Assembly (NCBI RefSeq): GCF_016862275.1
Contig: NZ_BOMQ01000045.1
Span: 1 to 64,000, forward strand
Source of the DNA: Actinoplanes nipponensis
GTDB lineage: Bacteria; Actinomycetota; Actinomycetes; Mycobacteriales; Micromonosporaceae
DNA length: 64,000 bases
Direction of reading: 5' to 3'
Positions 56,600 through 64,000 of the stretch are shown here, piece after piece. Each line of letters opens with the position of its first letter. Positions within the stretch are counted from its first letter, which is position 1. Position numbers and translations under genes: made by a program. The notes under the pieces were generated by a model. It saw nothing but the letters and a program-made list of their open reading frames with translations, ran no database searches and was not told the DNA's origin.

Positions 56600-57606
56600 C
56601 ACGCGCGCTTCGGGGGGATCACGACCGTCGCGCCGCTGGTGGCCGACCGGAGCACGGCCTCCGCGACCTCGACCGTGCGCATGCCCTGCCGCAACGTGAC
56701 GATGTCGCTGTCCTTGCCCTCGACGGCGTCCCGGAACCGCTCGTGCTCGACGAGCAGCGGCTCGCGCTTCGGGATCGCGTACCGGACCATGTCGCCCTCG
56801 GCCACACCGCGGAACGCCCGCAGCGCCTCCCACTCGGTGTCGACCGCGCCGTTGGCGTAGAAGGTGAGGTCGGCGGTGAGGGTGTCGGCCACGAAGCTGC
56901 CCTTGGCGCCGGTGATGACCGTGGACCGCTCCTTGAACGGGCTGAGCCAGTTCACCAGGTGGTTGGCCATCAGGCCGTCGCCGAGCGAGGCCACGGCGGA
57001 TACCATGTCCTCGTGCGGGCGGCCGCTGCGCGACACGGTGCGGGCGGAGACGTCCAGGTATTCGTGGCCGGTCACCCACGCGGTCAGGTCGATGTCGTGC
57101 GTGGCCAGGTCCATCACCACGCCGACGTCGGCGATCCGGCCCGGGAACGGGCCCTGCCGCCGGGTGACGATCTGGTAGATGTCACCCAGCTCGCCGGCCT
57201 CGAGCCGGGCCCGCAGGCTCTGCAGGGACGGGTTGTACCGCTCGATGTGACCCACCGCGCCGACCAGGCCGCGGCTCTCGAACGCCGCGACCAGCTTGCC
57301 GGCCGCCTCGACGGACGGGGCCAGCGGCTTCTCGATCAGCGCGTGCACGCCGGCCTCGGCCAGCCGCAGGCCGATCTCCTCGTGCAGGGCGGTCGGGCAG
57401 GCGATGACCGCGTAGTCGAGCTGGAGCGCGAGCAGCTGCTCGAGGTCGGCCACGACGGGCACGCCGTGCGGCGCGACCGCACCCGGCGCCGGGTCGAGCA
57501 CGCCGACCAGCTGCACGCCGTCCAGCAAGTTGAGCACCCGCGCGTGGTTGCGTCCCATCGCGCCCAGGCCGATCAGGCCGGCGCGGAGTCCGGTCGGCGC
57601 GCTCAT
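56599..57606 (-). CDS. wbpB: UDP-sugar 3-dehydrogenase, Gfo/Idh/MocA family (WbpB-like)
   Basis: A 335-residue NAD-dependent oxidoreductase. It has AGLIGLGAMGRNHARVLNLL (Rossmann), IACPTALHEEIGLRLAEAGVHALIEKPLAPS with the family EKP, VGHIERYNP, and DLATHDIDLTAWVTG with the HD pair. WbpB/WlbA enzymes oxidise C3 of UDP-GlcNAcA, giving the ketone used by the WbpE aminotransferase. The start overlaps the aminotransferase stop by four bases (ATGA at 57603-57606), which supports the pairing. Confidence 0.92.
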   Translation of the reverse strand: MSAPTGLRAGLIGLGAMGRNHARVLNLLDGVQLVGVLDPAPGAVAPHGVPVVADLEQLLALQLDYAVIACPTALHEEIGLRLAEAGVHALIEKPLAPSVEAAGKLVAAFESRGLVGAVGHIERYNPSLQSLRARLEAGELGDIYQIVTRRQGPFPGRIADVGVVMDLATHDIDLTAWVTGHEYLDVSARTVSRSGRPHEDMVSAVASLGDGLMANHLVNWLSPFKERSTVITGAKGSFVADTLTADLTFYANGAVDTEWEALRAFRGVAEGDMVRYAIPKREPLLVEHERFRDAVEGKDSDIVTLRQGMRTVEVAEAVLRSATSGATVVIPPKRA

Positions 57607-58709
57607 GCCCGCGCCGCCACGGTGTTCACGCTCTCCACGATGCGCTCGAGCTGCTCCTGGGTCAGGCTCGGGAACACCGGCAGCGACACGACCTCGCGGG
57701 CCGCGCGGTCGGTCTCCGGCAGCTTCCAGTCGCCCACCTGGCCGTCCTCGTTCAGGTACGGGCGCAGCTCGTGGATCGGCGTCGGGTAGTAGACGGCGTT
57801 GCCGATGCCCAGCTCCTTGAGCCCGGCCTGGAACGCGTCCCGGTCACCCTGGACCCGGATCGTGTACTGGTGGTAGACGTGCCGGGCGCCCTCGGACACC
57901 GGGGGCACGACCACGCCGGTCAGGTTGGCGTCGAAGTACGCGGCGTTGGCGCGGCGCTGCTCCGTCCAGCCCTCGAGCTGACCGAGCTGGACGCGGCCGA
58001 TGGCGGCGGCGACGTCGGTCATCCGCATGTTGGCGCCGACGATCTCGTTCTGGTAGCGCGCCTCCATGCCCTGGTTGCGCAGCAGGCGCAGGGTGCGGGC
58101 CAGCCCGGCGTCGCCGGTGCTGATCATGCCGCCCTCGAGCGAGTGCATGTTCTTGGTCGGGTAGAAGCTGAAGCAGCCGGCCGCGCCGAAGCTGCCCACC
58201 GGCGTGCCGTTCAGCGCGGCGGCGTGGGCCTGGGCGGCGTCCTCGACCACGGCCAGGCTGTGCTGCCCGGCGATCTGCATGATCCGGTCCATCGCGGCCG
58301 GGTGCCCGTACAGGTGGACCGGCATGATCGCGACGGTGCGGGGCGTGATCGCCGCGGCGACCGCGTCGGGGTCCAGGCAGAAGCTGCCGGCCTCGATGTC
58401 GGCGAACACCGGGGTGGCGCCGACCAGGCGCACGGCGTTCGCGCTGGCGGCGAACGAGAACGACGGGACGATGATCTCGTCACCCGGGCCGAAGCCGAGC
58501 GCCATCAGCGAGAGCTGCAGCGCCGACGTGCCGGAGTTGACGGCCACGCAGTGCCGGCCGCCGACGATCTCGCCGAACTCGGCCTCGAACGCGGCGACCT
58601 CGGGGCCCTGCACGACCATGCCGCTGCGCAGGACACGAACGGCGGCCTCGATCTCGGCCTCACCGATGACCGGACGGGCGGGCGGAATGGCGTCCTGCAG
58701 CCCAGACAT
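57603..58709 (-). CDS. wbpE: PLP-dependent sugar aminotransferase, DegT/DnrJ/EryC1 family (WbpE-like)
   Basis: A 368-residue aminotransferase. It has AVRVLRSGMVVQGPEVAAFEAEF, VNSGTSALQLSLMALGFGPGDEIIVPSFSF, VVEDAAQAHAAALNG, FSFYPTKNMHSLEGGMIST with the PLP lysine, and GANMRMTDVAAAIGRVQL. WbpE/WlbC transfers an amino group from glutamate to C3 of the UDP-3-keto-GlcNAcA made by WbpB. ATG 58709 is selected because GGAGGA lies seven bases upstream and homology starts at MSGLQDAIPPARP. It is the first gene of a six-gene minus-strand operon ending at 52857. A possible -10 (TACTGT, minus) is at 58802-58807. Confidence 0.92.
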   Translation of the reverse strand: MSGLQDAIPPARPVIGEAEIEAAVRVLRSGMVVQGPEVAAFEAEFGEIVGGRHCVAVNSGTSALQLSLMALGFGPGDEIIVPSFSFAASANAVRLVGATPVFADIEAGSFCLDPDAVAAAITPRTVAIMPVHLYGHPAAMDRIMQIAGQHSLAVVEDAAQAHAAALNGTPVGSFGAAGCFSFYPTKNMHSLEGGMISTGDAGLARTLRLLRNQGMEARYQNEIVGANMRMTDVAAAIGRVQLGQLEGWTEQRRANAAYFDANLTGVVVPPVSEGARHVYHQYTIRVQGDRDAFQAGLKELGIGNAVYYPTPIHELRPYLNEDGQVGDWKLPETDRAAREVVSLPVFPSLTQEQLERIVESVNTVAARA

Positions 58710-59011
58710 GGGCGGTCCTCCTGTGTACACGTGGCTGATGCAACGCCGGGAGTGAGCTGTGACGTGGCTCGACGGCACCGGCACGGCGCTTGGCGGCCGG
58801 AACAGTACCTTACCGAGACGTGAGATCGCCTACCGTACGCATCGGCCGCAACCACCTCCGACGTGCCCCAGGGCTATCAGATGGGCCCGGCCTTTGTCAC
58901 TTTGCGTGACCCGTTTCGGCGAATCGACGGTGAATTCGCCGCCGCCCGCGCCGGACTGTGATTCGCTCGCCACGCCCCGCGGTCGGCGGTGTTCACCAGG
59001 ATTTCACACCC
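58710..59011. other. 302-bp intergenic region between wbpE-like gene and upp
   Basis: No gene is seen. It contains the presumed promoter of the wbpE operon (TACTGT on the minus strand at 58802-58807), a GTCAC-N5-GTGAC inverted repeat at 58896-58910, and a hairpin at 58918-58940. It is slightly more AT-rich than its surroundings. Confidence 0.5.
58918..58940 (-). terminator. Hairpin downstream of upp
   Basis: GGCGAAT and ATTCGCC pair over 7 bp with a nine-base loop, about 70 bp beyond the upp stop. The stem is modest, so it could instead be a protein-binding site. Confidence 0.35.
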
Positions 59012-59644
59012 TCAGAACCGCGGCATCCCGCCGAACTGCCGGTCACCGGCGTCGCCGAGGCCCGGGACGATGTACATCTTCTCGTTGAGGCCCTCGTCGA
59101 TCGAGGCGGTGACCAGGCGCAGCGGCAGGCCCGAGCCGCGCAGCCGCTCGATGCCCTCGGGCGCGGCCAGCACGCAGCACACGATCACGTCGGTGCAGCC
59201 GCGGTCGACCAGCAGCTGGCAGCAGTGCACCAGCGAGCCGCCGGTGGCCAGCATCGGGTCGAGGACCAGCACCGGCAGGCCGGAGAGGTCACCGGGCAGC
59301 GACTCCATGTAGGCGCGCGGCTCGTAGGTGGCCTCGTCGCGGGCCAGCCCGACGAAGCCCATCGACGACTCGGGCAGCAGGGCCAGGGCGGCGTCCGCCA
59401 TGCCCAGGCCGGCCCGCAGCACCGGCACGATCAGCGGCGGGTTGGCCAGCCGGGTGCCCTGGGTCGGCGCCACCGGGGTGCTGACCGGGAACTGCTCGAC
59501 GGCGAAGGTGCGCGCGGCCTCGTACACGACCATGGTGGTGAGTTCGTGCAGAGCGGCGCGGAAGACCCCGGAGTCGCTCTGCGCGTCGCGCATGACGGTG
59601 AGGCGGGTCTGGGCCAGCGGGTGATCAACGACGAGTACGTCCAC
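59012..59644 (-). CDS. upp: Uracil phosphoribosyltransferase
   Basis: A 210-residue enzyme converting uracil and PRPP to UMP in pyrimidine salvage. It has VDHPLAQTRLTVMRDAQSDSGVFRAALHEL, PVLRAGLGMADAALALLPES, the PRPP loop VLVLDPMLATGGSLVHC, and the C-terminal uracil-binding EGLNEKMYIVPGLGDAGDRQFGG. GTG 59644 is chosen because TAGGTT lies seven bases upstream without a Shine-Dalgarno sequence. It diverges from deoC, another nucleoside-salvage gene, across 62 bp. Confidence 0.96.
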   Translation of the reverse strand: MDVLVVDHPLAQTRLTVMRDAQSDSGVFRAALHELTTMVVYEAARTFAVEQFPVSTPVAPTQGTRLANPPLIVPVLRAGLGMADAALALLPESSMGFVGLARDEATYEPRAYMESLPGDLSGLPVLVLDPMLATGGSLVHCCQLLVDRGCTDVIVCCVLAAPEGIERLRGSGLPLRLVTASIDEGLNEKMYIVPGLGDAGDRQFGGMPRF

Positions 59645-59651
59645 GCCGATC

Positions 59652-59657
59652 AACCTA
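59652..59657 (-). promoter_or_regulatory. Candidate -10 element of the leaderless upp gene
   Basis: The minus strand reads TAGGTT seven bases before GTG 59644. It mirrors the deoC element on the opposite strand. Confidence 0.5.
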
Positions 59658-59693
59658 CCGGGGTTATCCAAGATCAACTGTCGGCGGGCTGCG

Positions 59694-59699
59694 TAGAAT
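59694..59699 (+). promoter_or_regulatory. Candidate -10 element of the leaderless deoC gene
   Basis: TAGAAT ends seven bases before ATG 59707 with no Shine-Dalgarno sequence, an excellent match to the actinobacterial -10 consensus. Confidence 0.55.
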
Positions 59700-59706
59700 C
59701 GGTCTC

Positions 59707-60657
59707 ATGACTGCGACAGTGACGTCCAGGCTGTCCGGCGTGTCCGGTTCCGCCTTCAACCTCCGGTCTTTCCTGCACGGACTGCCGGGCGTGGACAAGG
59801 TCGGCGTCGAGGCCCGGGCGGCGGCCCTCGGCACCCGGTCGGTGAAGACGACCGCCAAGGCGGCGGCGATCGACCTGGCCATCCGGATGGTCGACCTGAC
59901 CACGCTGGAGGGCGCGGACACCCCCGGCAAGGTCCGGGCGCTGTCGGCCAAGGGCGTGCGCCCCGACCCCGCCGACCCGACCTGCCCGCACGTGGCGGCC
60001 ATCTGCGTCTACCCGGCGATGGTCCCGGTCGCGGCCGAGGCGCTGGCCGGCTCCGGCGTCCACCTGGCCAGCGTGGCCACGGCCTTCCCGTCCGGCCAGG
60101 CCCCGCTGGAGGTCAAGCTGGCCGACACCCGCGACGCCGTCGCCGCCGGCGCCGACGAGATCGACATGGTGATCAGCCGGGGCGCGTTCCTGTCCGGGCG
60201 CTACGACTTCGTGTACGACGAGATCGTCGCGGTCAAGCAGGCCTGCGGGTCCGCCCACCTCAAGGTGATCCTGGAGACCGGCGAGCTGGGCACGTACGAC
60301 AACGTGCGGCGGGCCTCCTGGCTGGCGATGCTGGCCGGCGCCGACTTCATCAAGACCTCCACCGGCAAGGTGCCCGTCGCCGCCACGCTGCCGGTGACGC
60401 TGGTGATGCTGGAGGCGGTCCGGGACTTCCGGGCGCAGACCGGGCGCCAGGTCGGCGTCAAGCCCGCCGGCGGCATCCGCACCACCAAGGACGCCATCAA
60501 GTACCTGGTGCTGATCAACGAGACGGTGGGCGAGGACTGGCTCGACCCGGACTGGTTCCGCTTCGGCGCCTCCTCGCTGCTCAACGACCTGCTGATGCAG
60601 CGGACCAAGCTCACGACCGGCCACTACGCCGGCCCCGACTACTTCACCCTGGACTGA
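59707..60657 (+). CDS. deoC: Deoxyribose-phosphate aldolase
   Basis: A 316-residue class I aldolase that splits 2-deoxyribose 5-phosphate to glyceraldehyde 3-phosphate and acetaldehyde. It has VAAICVYPAMVPVA, SVATAFPSGQAPLEVKLADT, GADEIDMVISRGAFLSG, LKVILETGELG, the Schiff-base lysine in ADFIKTSTGKV, and VGVKPAGGIRTTKDAI. The N-terminus is longer than in E. coli DeoC, as in other high-GC actinobacteria. It is three bases upstream of an aldehyde dehydrogenase gene, which could oxidise the acetaldehyde produced. Confidence 0.95.
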   Translation: MTATVTSRLSGVSGSAFNLRSFLHGLPGVDKVGVEARAAALGTRSVKTTAKAAAIDLAIRMVDLTTLEGADTPGKVRALSAKGVRPDPADPTCPHVAAICVYPAMVPVAAEALAGSGVHLASVATAFPSGQAPLEVKLADTRDAVAAGADEIDMVISRGAFLSGRYDFVYDEIVAVKQACGSAHLKVILETGELGTYDNVRRASWLAMLAGADFIKTSTGKVPVAATLPVTLVMLEAVRDFRAQTGRQVGVKPAGGIRTTKDAIKYLVLINETVGEDWLDPDWFRFGASSLLNDLLMQRTKLTTGHYAGPDYFTLD

Positions 60658-60660
60658 GGC

Positions 60661-62094
60661 ATGTCCTTGTTCGAGTACGCCCCCGCGCCCGAGTCCCGCT
60701 CGGTCGTCGACATCGCGCCGTCCTACGGCCTGTTCATCGACGGCGAGTTCGTCCCCGCCGCCGCCTCCGGCGGGGTCTTCAAGACCGTCAACCCGGCCTC
60801 GGAGGAGGTGCTCGCCGAGATCGCCGAGGCCGGCGCCGAGGACGTCGACCGCGCCGTCGCCGCGGCCCGGCGGGCCTTCGGTCCGTGGTCGGCGCTGCCC
60901 GGCGCCGAGCGCGCCAAATACCTGTTCCGGATCGCCCGGATCATCCAGGAGCGGGCCCGCGAGCTCGCCGTGCTGGAGTCGCTGGACAACGGCAAGCCGA
61001 TCAAGGAGTCCCGCGACGTCGACGTGCCGCTGGCCGCCGCGCACTTCTTCTACTACGCCGGCTGGGCCGACAAGCTCGAGTACGCCGGCTTCGGCCCGCG
61101 GCCGCGGGCGCTGGGCGTGGCCGCCCAGGTGATCCCGTGGAACTTCCCGCTGCTGATGCTGGCCTGGAAGATCGCGCCCGCCCTGGCCGCGGGCAACACG
61201 GTGGTGCTCAAGCCGGCCGAGACCACGCCGCTGTCCGCGTTGTTCTTCGCCGACATCTGCCGCCAGGCCGACCTGCCGCCGGGCGTCGTGAACATCGTCA
61301 CCGGGGCCGGCGAGACCGGCCGGGCGCTGGTCGAGCACGCCGGCGTCGACAAGGTCGCCTTCACCGGCTCGACCGAGGTGGGCCGGCAGATCGCCCGGTC
61401 CGTGGCCGGCACCCGCAAGCGGCTCACCCTGGAGCTGGGCGGCAAGGCGGCGAACATCGTCTTCGACGACGCGCCCATCGACCAGGCGGTCGAGGGCATC
61501 GTCAACGGCATCTTCTTCAACCAGGGGCACGTCTGCTGCGCCGGCTCCCGGCTGCTGGTCCAGGAATCGGCGTACGACGAGGTGCTCACCGCCCTCAAGC
61601 GCCGGATGGCCACGCTGCGGGTCGGCGACCCGCTGGACAAGAACACCGACGTCGGCGCCATCAACTCGGCCGCGCAGCTGGCCCGGATCCGCGAGCTGTC
61701 CGACGTCGGCGCGGCGGAGGGCGCGGAACGCTGGTCGCCGCCGTGCGAGCTGCCCGCGCAGGGCTACTGGTTCGCGCCGACCATCTTCACCGGCGTCACC
61801 CAGGCCCACCGGATCGCCCGCGAGGAGATCTTCGGGCCGGTGCTGTCGGTGCTGACCTTCCGCACCCCGGACGAGGCGATCGAGAAGGCCAACAACACGC
61901 CGTACGGCCTGTCGGCCGGCATCTGGAGCGAGAAGGGCTCACTGATCCTGGCCGTGGCGGACAAGCTGCGCGCCGGGGTGGTCTGGGCCAACACGTTCAA
62001 CAAGTTCGACCCGACGTCGCCGTTCGGCGGCTACAAGGAGTCCGGTTACGGCCGCGAGGGCGGCCGGCACGGCCTGGAGGCGTACCTTGCCTGA
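60661..62094 (+). CDS. NAD(P)-dependent aldehyde dehydrogenase
   Basis: A 477-residue ALDH. It has GLFIDGEFVPA, PWNFPLLMLAWKIAPALAAGNTVVLKPAE, FTGSTEVGRQIA, the general-base Glu in LTLELGGKAANIVF, the catalytic Cys in FFNQGHVCCAGSRLLVQE, and EIFGPVLSVLTF and SPFGGYKESGYGREGG. It starts three bases after the deoC stop, so it is in the same transcript, and it overlaps the half-length ALDH-like gene by eight bases. Oxidation of acetaldehyde from the DeoC reaction is a reasonable role. Confidence 0.95.
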   Translation: MSLFEYAPAPESRSVVDIAPSYGLFIDGEFVPAAASGGVFKTVNPASEEVLAEIAEAGAEDVDRAVAAARRAFGPWSALPGAERAKYLFRIARIIQERARELAVLESLDNGKPIKESRDVDVPLAAAHFFYYAGWADKLEYAGFGPRPRALGVAAQVIPWNFPLLMLAWKIAPALAAGNTVVLKPAETTPLSALFFADICRQADLPPGVVNIVTGAGETGRALVEHAGVDKVAFTGSTEVGRQIARSVAGTRKRLTLELGGKAANIVFDDAPIDQAVEGIVNGIFFNQGHVCCAGSRLLVQESAYDEVLTALKRRMATLRVGDPLDKNTDVGAINSAAQLARIRELSDVGAAEGAERWSPPCELPAQGYWFAPTIFTGVTQAHRIAREEIFGPVLSVLTFRTPDEAIEKANNTPYGLSAGIWSEKGSLILAVADKLRAGVVWANTFNKFDPTSPFGGYKESGYGREGGRHGLEAYLA

Positions 62095-62935
62095 GTCCCT
62101 GTCCCCCGCCAAGGCCGCCGCCCGGGGTGGCCGGCTCGCCGTGCGGAAGACCTACAAGCTCTACATCGGCGGGGCCTTCCCCCGCAGCGAATCAGGACGG
62201 ACCTATCTCGTGGACGGCGACAACGTGGCTCTCGCCTCCCGCAAGGACGCCCGCGACGCCGTCGTGGCCGCCCGCAAGGCGCAGCCGAAATGGGCCGGCG
62301 CCACCGCCTACAACCGCGGCCAGGTGCTCTACCGGATCGCCGAGATGGTCGAGGCCCGGCGGGCCGAGTTCATCGCGCTCGGGGTGCCGGCCGCCGAGCT
62401 GGACGCGGCCGTGGACCGCTGGGTCTGGTACGCGGGCTGGTCGGACAAGATCGCCCAGGTGCACGGCGGCGCCAACCCGGTGGCCGGCCCGTTCTTCAAC
62501 ATCTCGGCGCCCGAGCCCACGGGCGTGGTCGGCGTGGTCGCCCCCGACTCGTTCCTCGGGCTGGTCAGCGTCATCGCGCCGGCCATCGTCACCGGCAACA
62601 CCGTGGTGGTGCTGGCCGCGGCGCCGCAGGTCGCGGTCACGCTGGCCGAGGTGCTGGCCACCTCCGACGTGCCGGGCGGGGTGGTGAACATTCTCACCGG
62701 TCACGCCGCCGAGACCGCGCCCTGGCTGGCCTCGCACGACGACGTCAACGCGCTCGACCTGACCGGCCTGGCCGACCAGGACCTGGCGACCGAGCTCGAA
62801 CGGGCGGCGGCCGGCAGCCTCAAGCGGGTGGTCCGGCCCCCGGCCGACACGCCCGACTTCACCGCCGACCCGGGACTGGGCCCGATGACCGCGCTGCTGG
62901 AGACCAAGACCGTCTGGCATCCCAAGGGTTTCTGA
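62087..62935 (+). CDS. Half-length aldehyde-dehydrogenase-like protein without catalytic Cys
   Basis: A 282-residue protein matching only the N-terminal, cofactor-binding part of ALDHs: KLYIGGAFPRSESGRTYLV, AVVAARKAQPKWAGATAYNRGQVLYRIAEM, APEPTGVVGVVAPDSFLGLVSVIAPAIVTGNTVVVLAA, VPGGVVNILTG. It ends before the catalytic cysteine region, and the phosphate-binding Lys of KPAE is lost. It overlaps the intact ALDH gene by eight bases; TTG 62087 is supported by GGAGG six bases upstream. I judge it a conserved companion subunit rather than decay, because it has a clean start and stop and uniform codon use. Confidence 0.85.
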   Translation: MPESLSPAKAAARGGRLAVRKTYKLYIGGAFPRSESGRTYLVDGDNVALASRKDARDAVVAARKAQPKWAGATAYNRGQVLYRIAEMVEARRAEFIALGVPAAELDAAVDRWVWYAGWSDKIAQVHGGANPVAGPFFNISAPEPTGVVGVVAPDSFLGLVSVIAPAIVTGNTVVVLAAAPQVAVTLAEVLATSDVPGGVVNILTGHAAETAPWLASHDDVNALDLTGLADQDLATELERAAAGSLKRVVRPPADTPDFTADPGLGPMTALLETKTVWHPKGF

Positions 62936-62960
62936 CCTCGGTCGGCCTCCCGTCAGGAGC

Positions 62961-62978
62961 GCACACTAAGGTGTGTGC
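62961..62978. promoter_or_regulatory. Palindrome enclosing a candidate -10 element
   Basis: GCACAC-TAAGGT-GTGTGC: a 6-bp inverted repeat whose centre TAAGGT fits the TANNNT -10 pattern. It lies 51 bp before GTG 63029. A repressor bound here would cover the promoter. Confidence 0.4.
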
Positions 62979-63028
62979 CCAGACTCACCCCGTCCGAACA
63001 GCTCGCCAGAATCAACCCGGAGGTCACC

Positions 63029-63949
63029 GTGACCAGCCAGTCGCCCGAAGAGGGCTCGACGGTCAAGGAGGAGAAGGCCGTCGTCACGGACGGGCTCTCC
63101 GGCCGTGAGCTGTGGGACGAGGTCCGCATCTCGCCCGTCGAGATCGCCATGCCGGGTGGCGTGGCGTTGACGCTGCGGGCGTACCGGCTCGCCTCCGAGC
63201 TGACGCCGACCGAGACCCAGACCGACGAGGACGACCCCTTCGACGCCCGGGAGCGTGCGGCCGCGGCCCGCGCGGCCGAGGAGGAAGAGGTCATCGTCGA
63301 CGACGAGTTCGCGGCGCTGGTCGCCGAGGGCGACACGGGTACGAAGTCCGAGCGCAAGTCCGACGGCACCGTCACCACCGAGGACGGCGAGGTCGTGGCC
63401 GAGCCCGACGCGGCCGACTTCGCCGACGAGCCGGAGGAGGCCGAGGAGCCGGAGGAGGAGGACGAGGAGGTCCCTGTCTTCCTGAGCCACAAGGGCCGGC
63501 TGCTCGCGTTCAAGACCCCCGAGTCGCTGGTCTCCTTCATTCGATCGGGTGCCCCGCACGACCTGGCCCAGCTCGACACGTGGCCGACCGTGGCGGAGCG
63601 GGTACAGTCGACCGACATCGACCCCGCGCCGGACGACCGCTACGAACTCGATCTCGTGGTGGAGAACCTCCGCGGTGGTCACGACACGTGGGATCTGCCG
63701 CTGCTCATCGCCGCCGGCGAGGTGGCCAGAGACCTGGGCCACGCCCTGCGCCTCAAGCCCGTGATCCTGGCCCTGGCGCCGGGATCACCGCTCGACGACC
63801 TGGACGAGTCTCTCCGGGCGGCCGAGAGTGGCGGAATGGGCGGTTTCTTCGGACGGCGCAAGCTGCGTAAAATCGGGGCGCAACAGGCGAGTCTGGGTTG
63901 GCGCTCGATTATCGGCAAGATCTCTGCCGCTGTGGACTGGCGCGACTGA
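63029..63949 (+). CDS. Acidic protein of unknown function
   Basis: A 306-residue soluble protein. The N-terminal domain (about 20-70) contains ELWDEVRISPVEIAMPGGVALTLRAYR. A strongly acidic, probably disordered insert follows (about 75-150, with EEEEVIVDDE and EEAEEPEEEDEE). A C-terminal domain (about 152-306) begins VPVFLSHKGRLLAFKTPESLVSFI, has ERVQSTDIDPAPDDRYELDLVVENL, and ends with a basic segment (FFGRRKLRKIG) and SIIGKISAAVDWRD. I recognise no catalytic motif. GTG 63029 is chosen because GGAGG lies five bases upstream. Confidence 0.85.
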   Translation: MTSQSPEEGSTVKEEKAVVTDGLSGRELWDEVRISPVEIAMPGGVALTLRAYRLASELTPTETQTDEDDPFDARERAAAARAAEEEEVIVDDEFAALVAEGDTGTKSERKSDGTVTTEDGEVVAEPDAADFADEPEEAEEPEEEDEEVPVFLSHKGRLLAFKTPESLVSFIRSGAPHDLAQLDTWPTVAERVQSTDIDPAPDDRYELDLVVENLRGGHDTWDLPLLIAAGEVARDLGHALRLKPVILALAPGSPLDDLDESLRAAESGGMGGFFGRRKLRKIGAQQASLGWRSIIGKISAAVDWRD

Positions 63950-64000
63950 CCCCTCAACAGGGACCATCAGTCCTTGGCCGAGAACAGCACTCCCGGGGAG

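Noticed and set aside
53540..56860. 1106-codon open frame on the plus strand
   Set aside because: It is antisense to two GT4 genes and a half-GT gene and lacks any recognisable domain.
63967..64000. C-terminus of a further minus-strand gene (SPGVLFSAKD then stop)
   Set aside because: Ten codons are too few to support a gene; the sequence beyond the window is needed.

Overview
This is a very GC-rich bacterial chromosome segment with dense, mostly short-spaced genes and frequent GTG starts. Its gene content points to an actinomycete, most likely of the Micromonosporaceae (Actinoplanes/Micromonospora type): three-subunit acyl-CoA carboxylase, mycosin-type protease, PPE-like protein, large Ser/Thr kinases, GPP34, LpdA-type quinone reductase and SCO6745-type protein. 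The assignment is by gene content only. No rRNA, tRNA, IS element or CRISPR array was found. Many genes have a TANNNT hexamer 6-8 bp before the start codon and no Shine-Dalgarno sequence, so leaderless transcription looks common.

Layout. 0-18 kb: the propionyl/acetyl-CoA carboxylase locus, with beta (1123-2715), epsilon (8669-8866), maf (12000-12623) and alpha with biotin carrier (15752-17494). Other modules lie between these genes: two M50B-like membrane proteases and a 1355-residue Ser/Thr kinase with repeats; a three-gene type VII-like unit (small protein, PPE-like protein, mycosin) without ESX machinery; and an O-methyltransferase, a drug-type ABC exporter and a PadR regulator. 17.5-18.6 kb: a divergent TetR/DoxX pair with two palindromic operators. 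18.6-22 kb: a transglutaminase / alpha-E / circularly permuted ATP-grasp operon. 22.3-29.7 kb: DedA, LpdA, gamma-glutamylcyclotransferase-like protein, tandem GNAT, SCO6745-like protein, coiled-coil protein, metallo-beta-lactamase-fold protein and a DUF4349 lipoprotein. 29.7-31.2 kb: 1.5 kb without a credible gene, holding five copies of a stem-loop repeat. 31.2-38 kb: M20 amidohydrolase, acyl-CoA mutase large subunit, a second Ser/Thr kinase and a phosphohexomutase.

38-58.7 kb is a cell-wall glycopolymer locus. It has two GT2/TagF-like fusion proteins, a GPP34 (GOLPH3-like) protein translationally coupled to them, a TarS-like glycosyltransferase, three GT4 enzymes, two small half-glycosyltransferase proteins, a methyltransferase with a coiled-coil partner, and homologues of all five enzymes that convert UDP-GlcNAc to UDP-2,3-diacetamido-2,3-dideoxy-mannuronic acid. 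The phosphohexomutase and second kinase sit beside it. 59-63 kb: upp and deoC divergent from a 62-bp promoter region, then an aldehyde dehydrogenase coupled to a half-length companion, and an acidic protein of unknown function.

The most unusual items are a small Rossmann-like domain that I see four times in the glycopolymer locus, the stem-loop repeat array at 30.0-30.97 kb, the GPP34-glycosyltransferase coupling, and a TagF-like protein that has lost its HGTPLK motif. All calls come from reading the sequence; no database search was possible.
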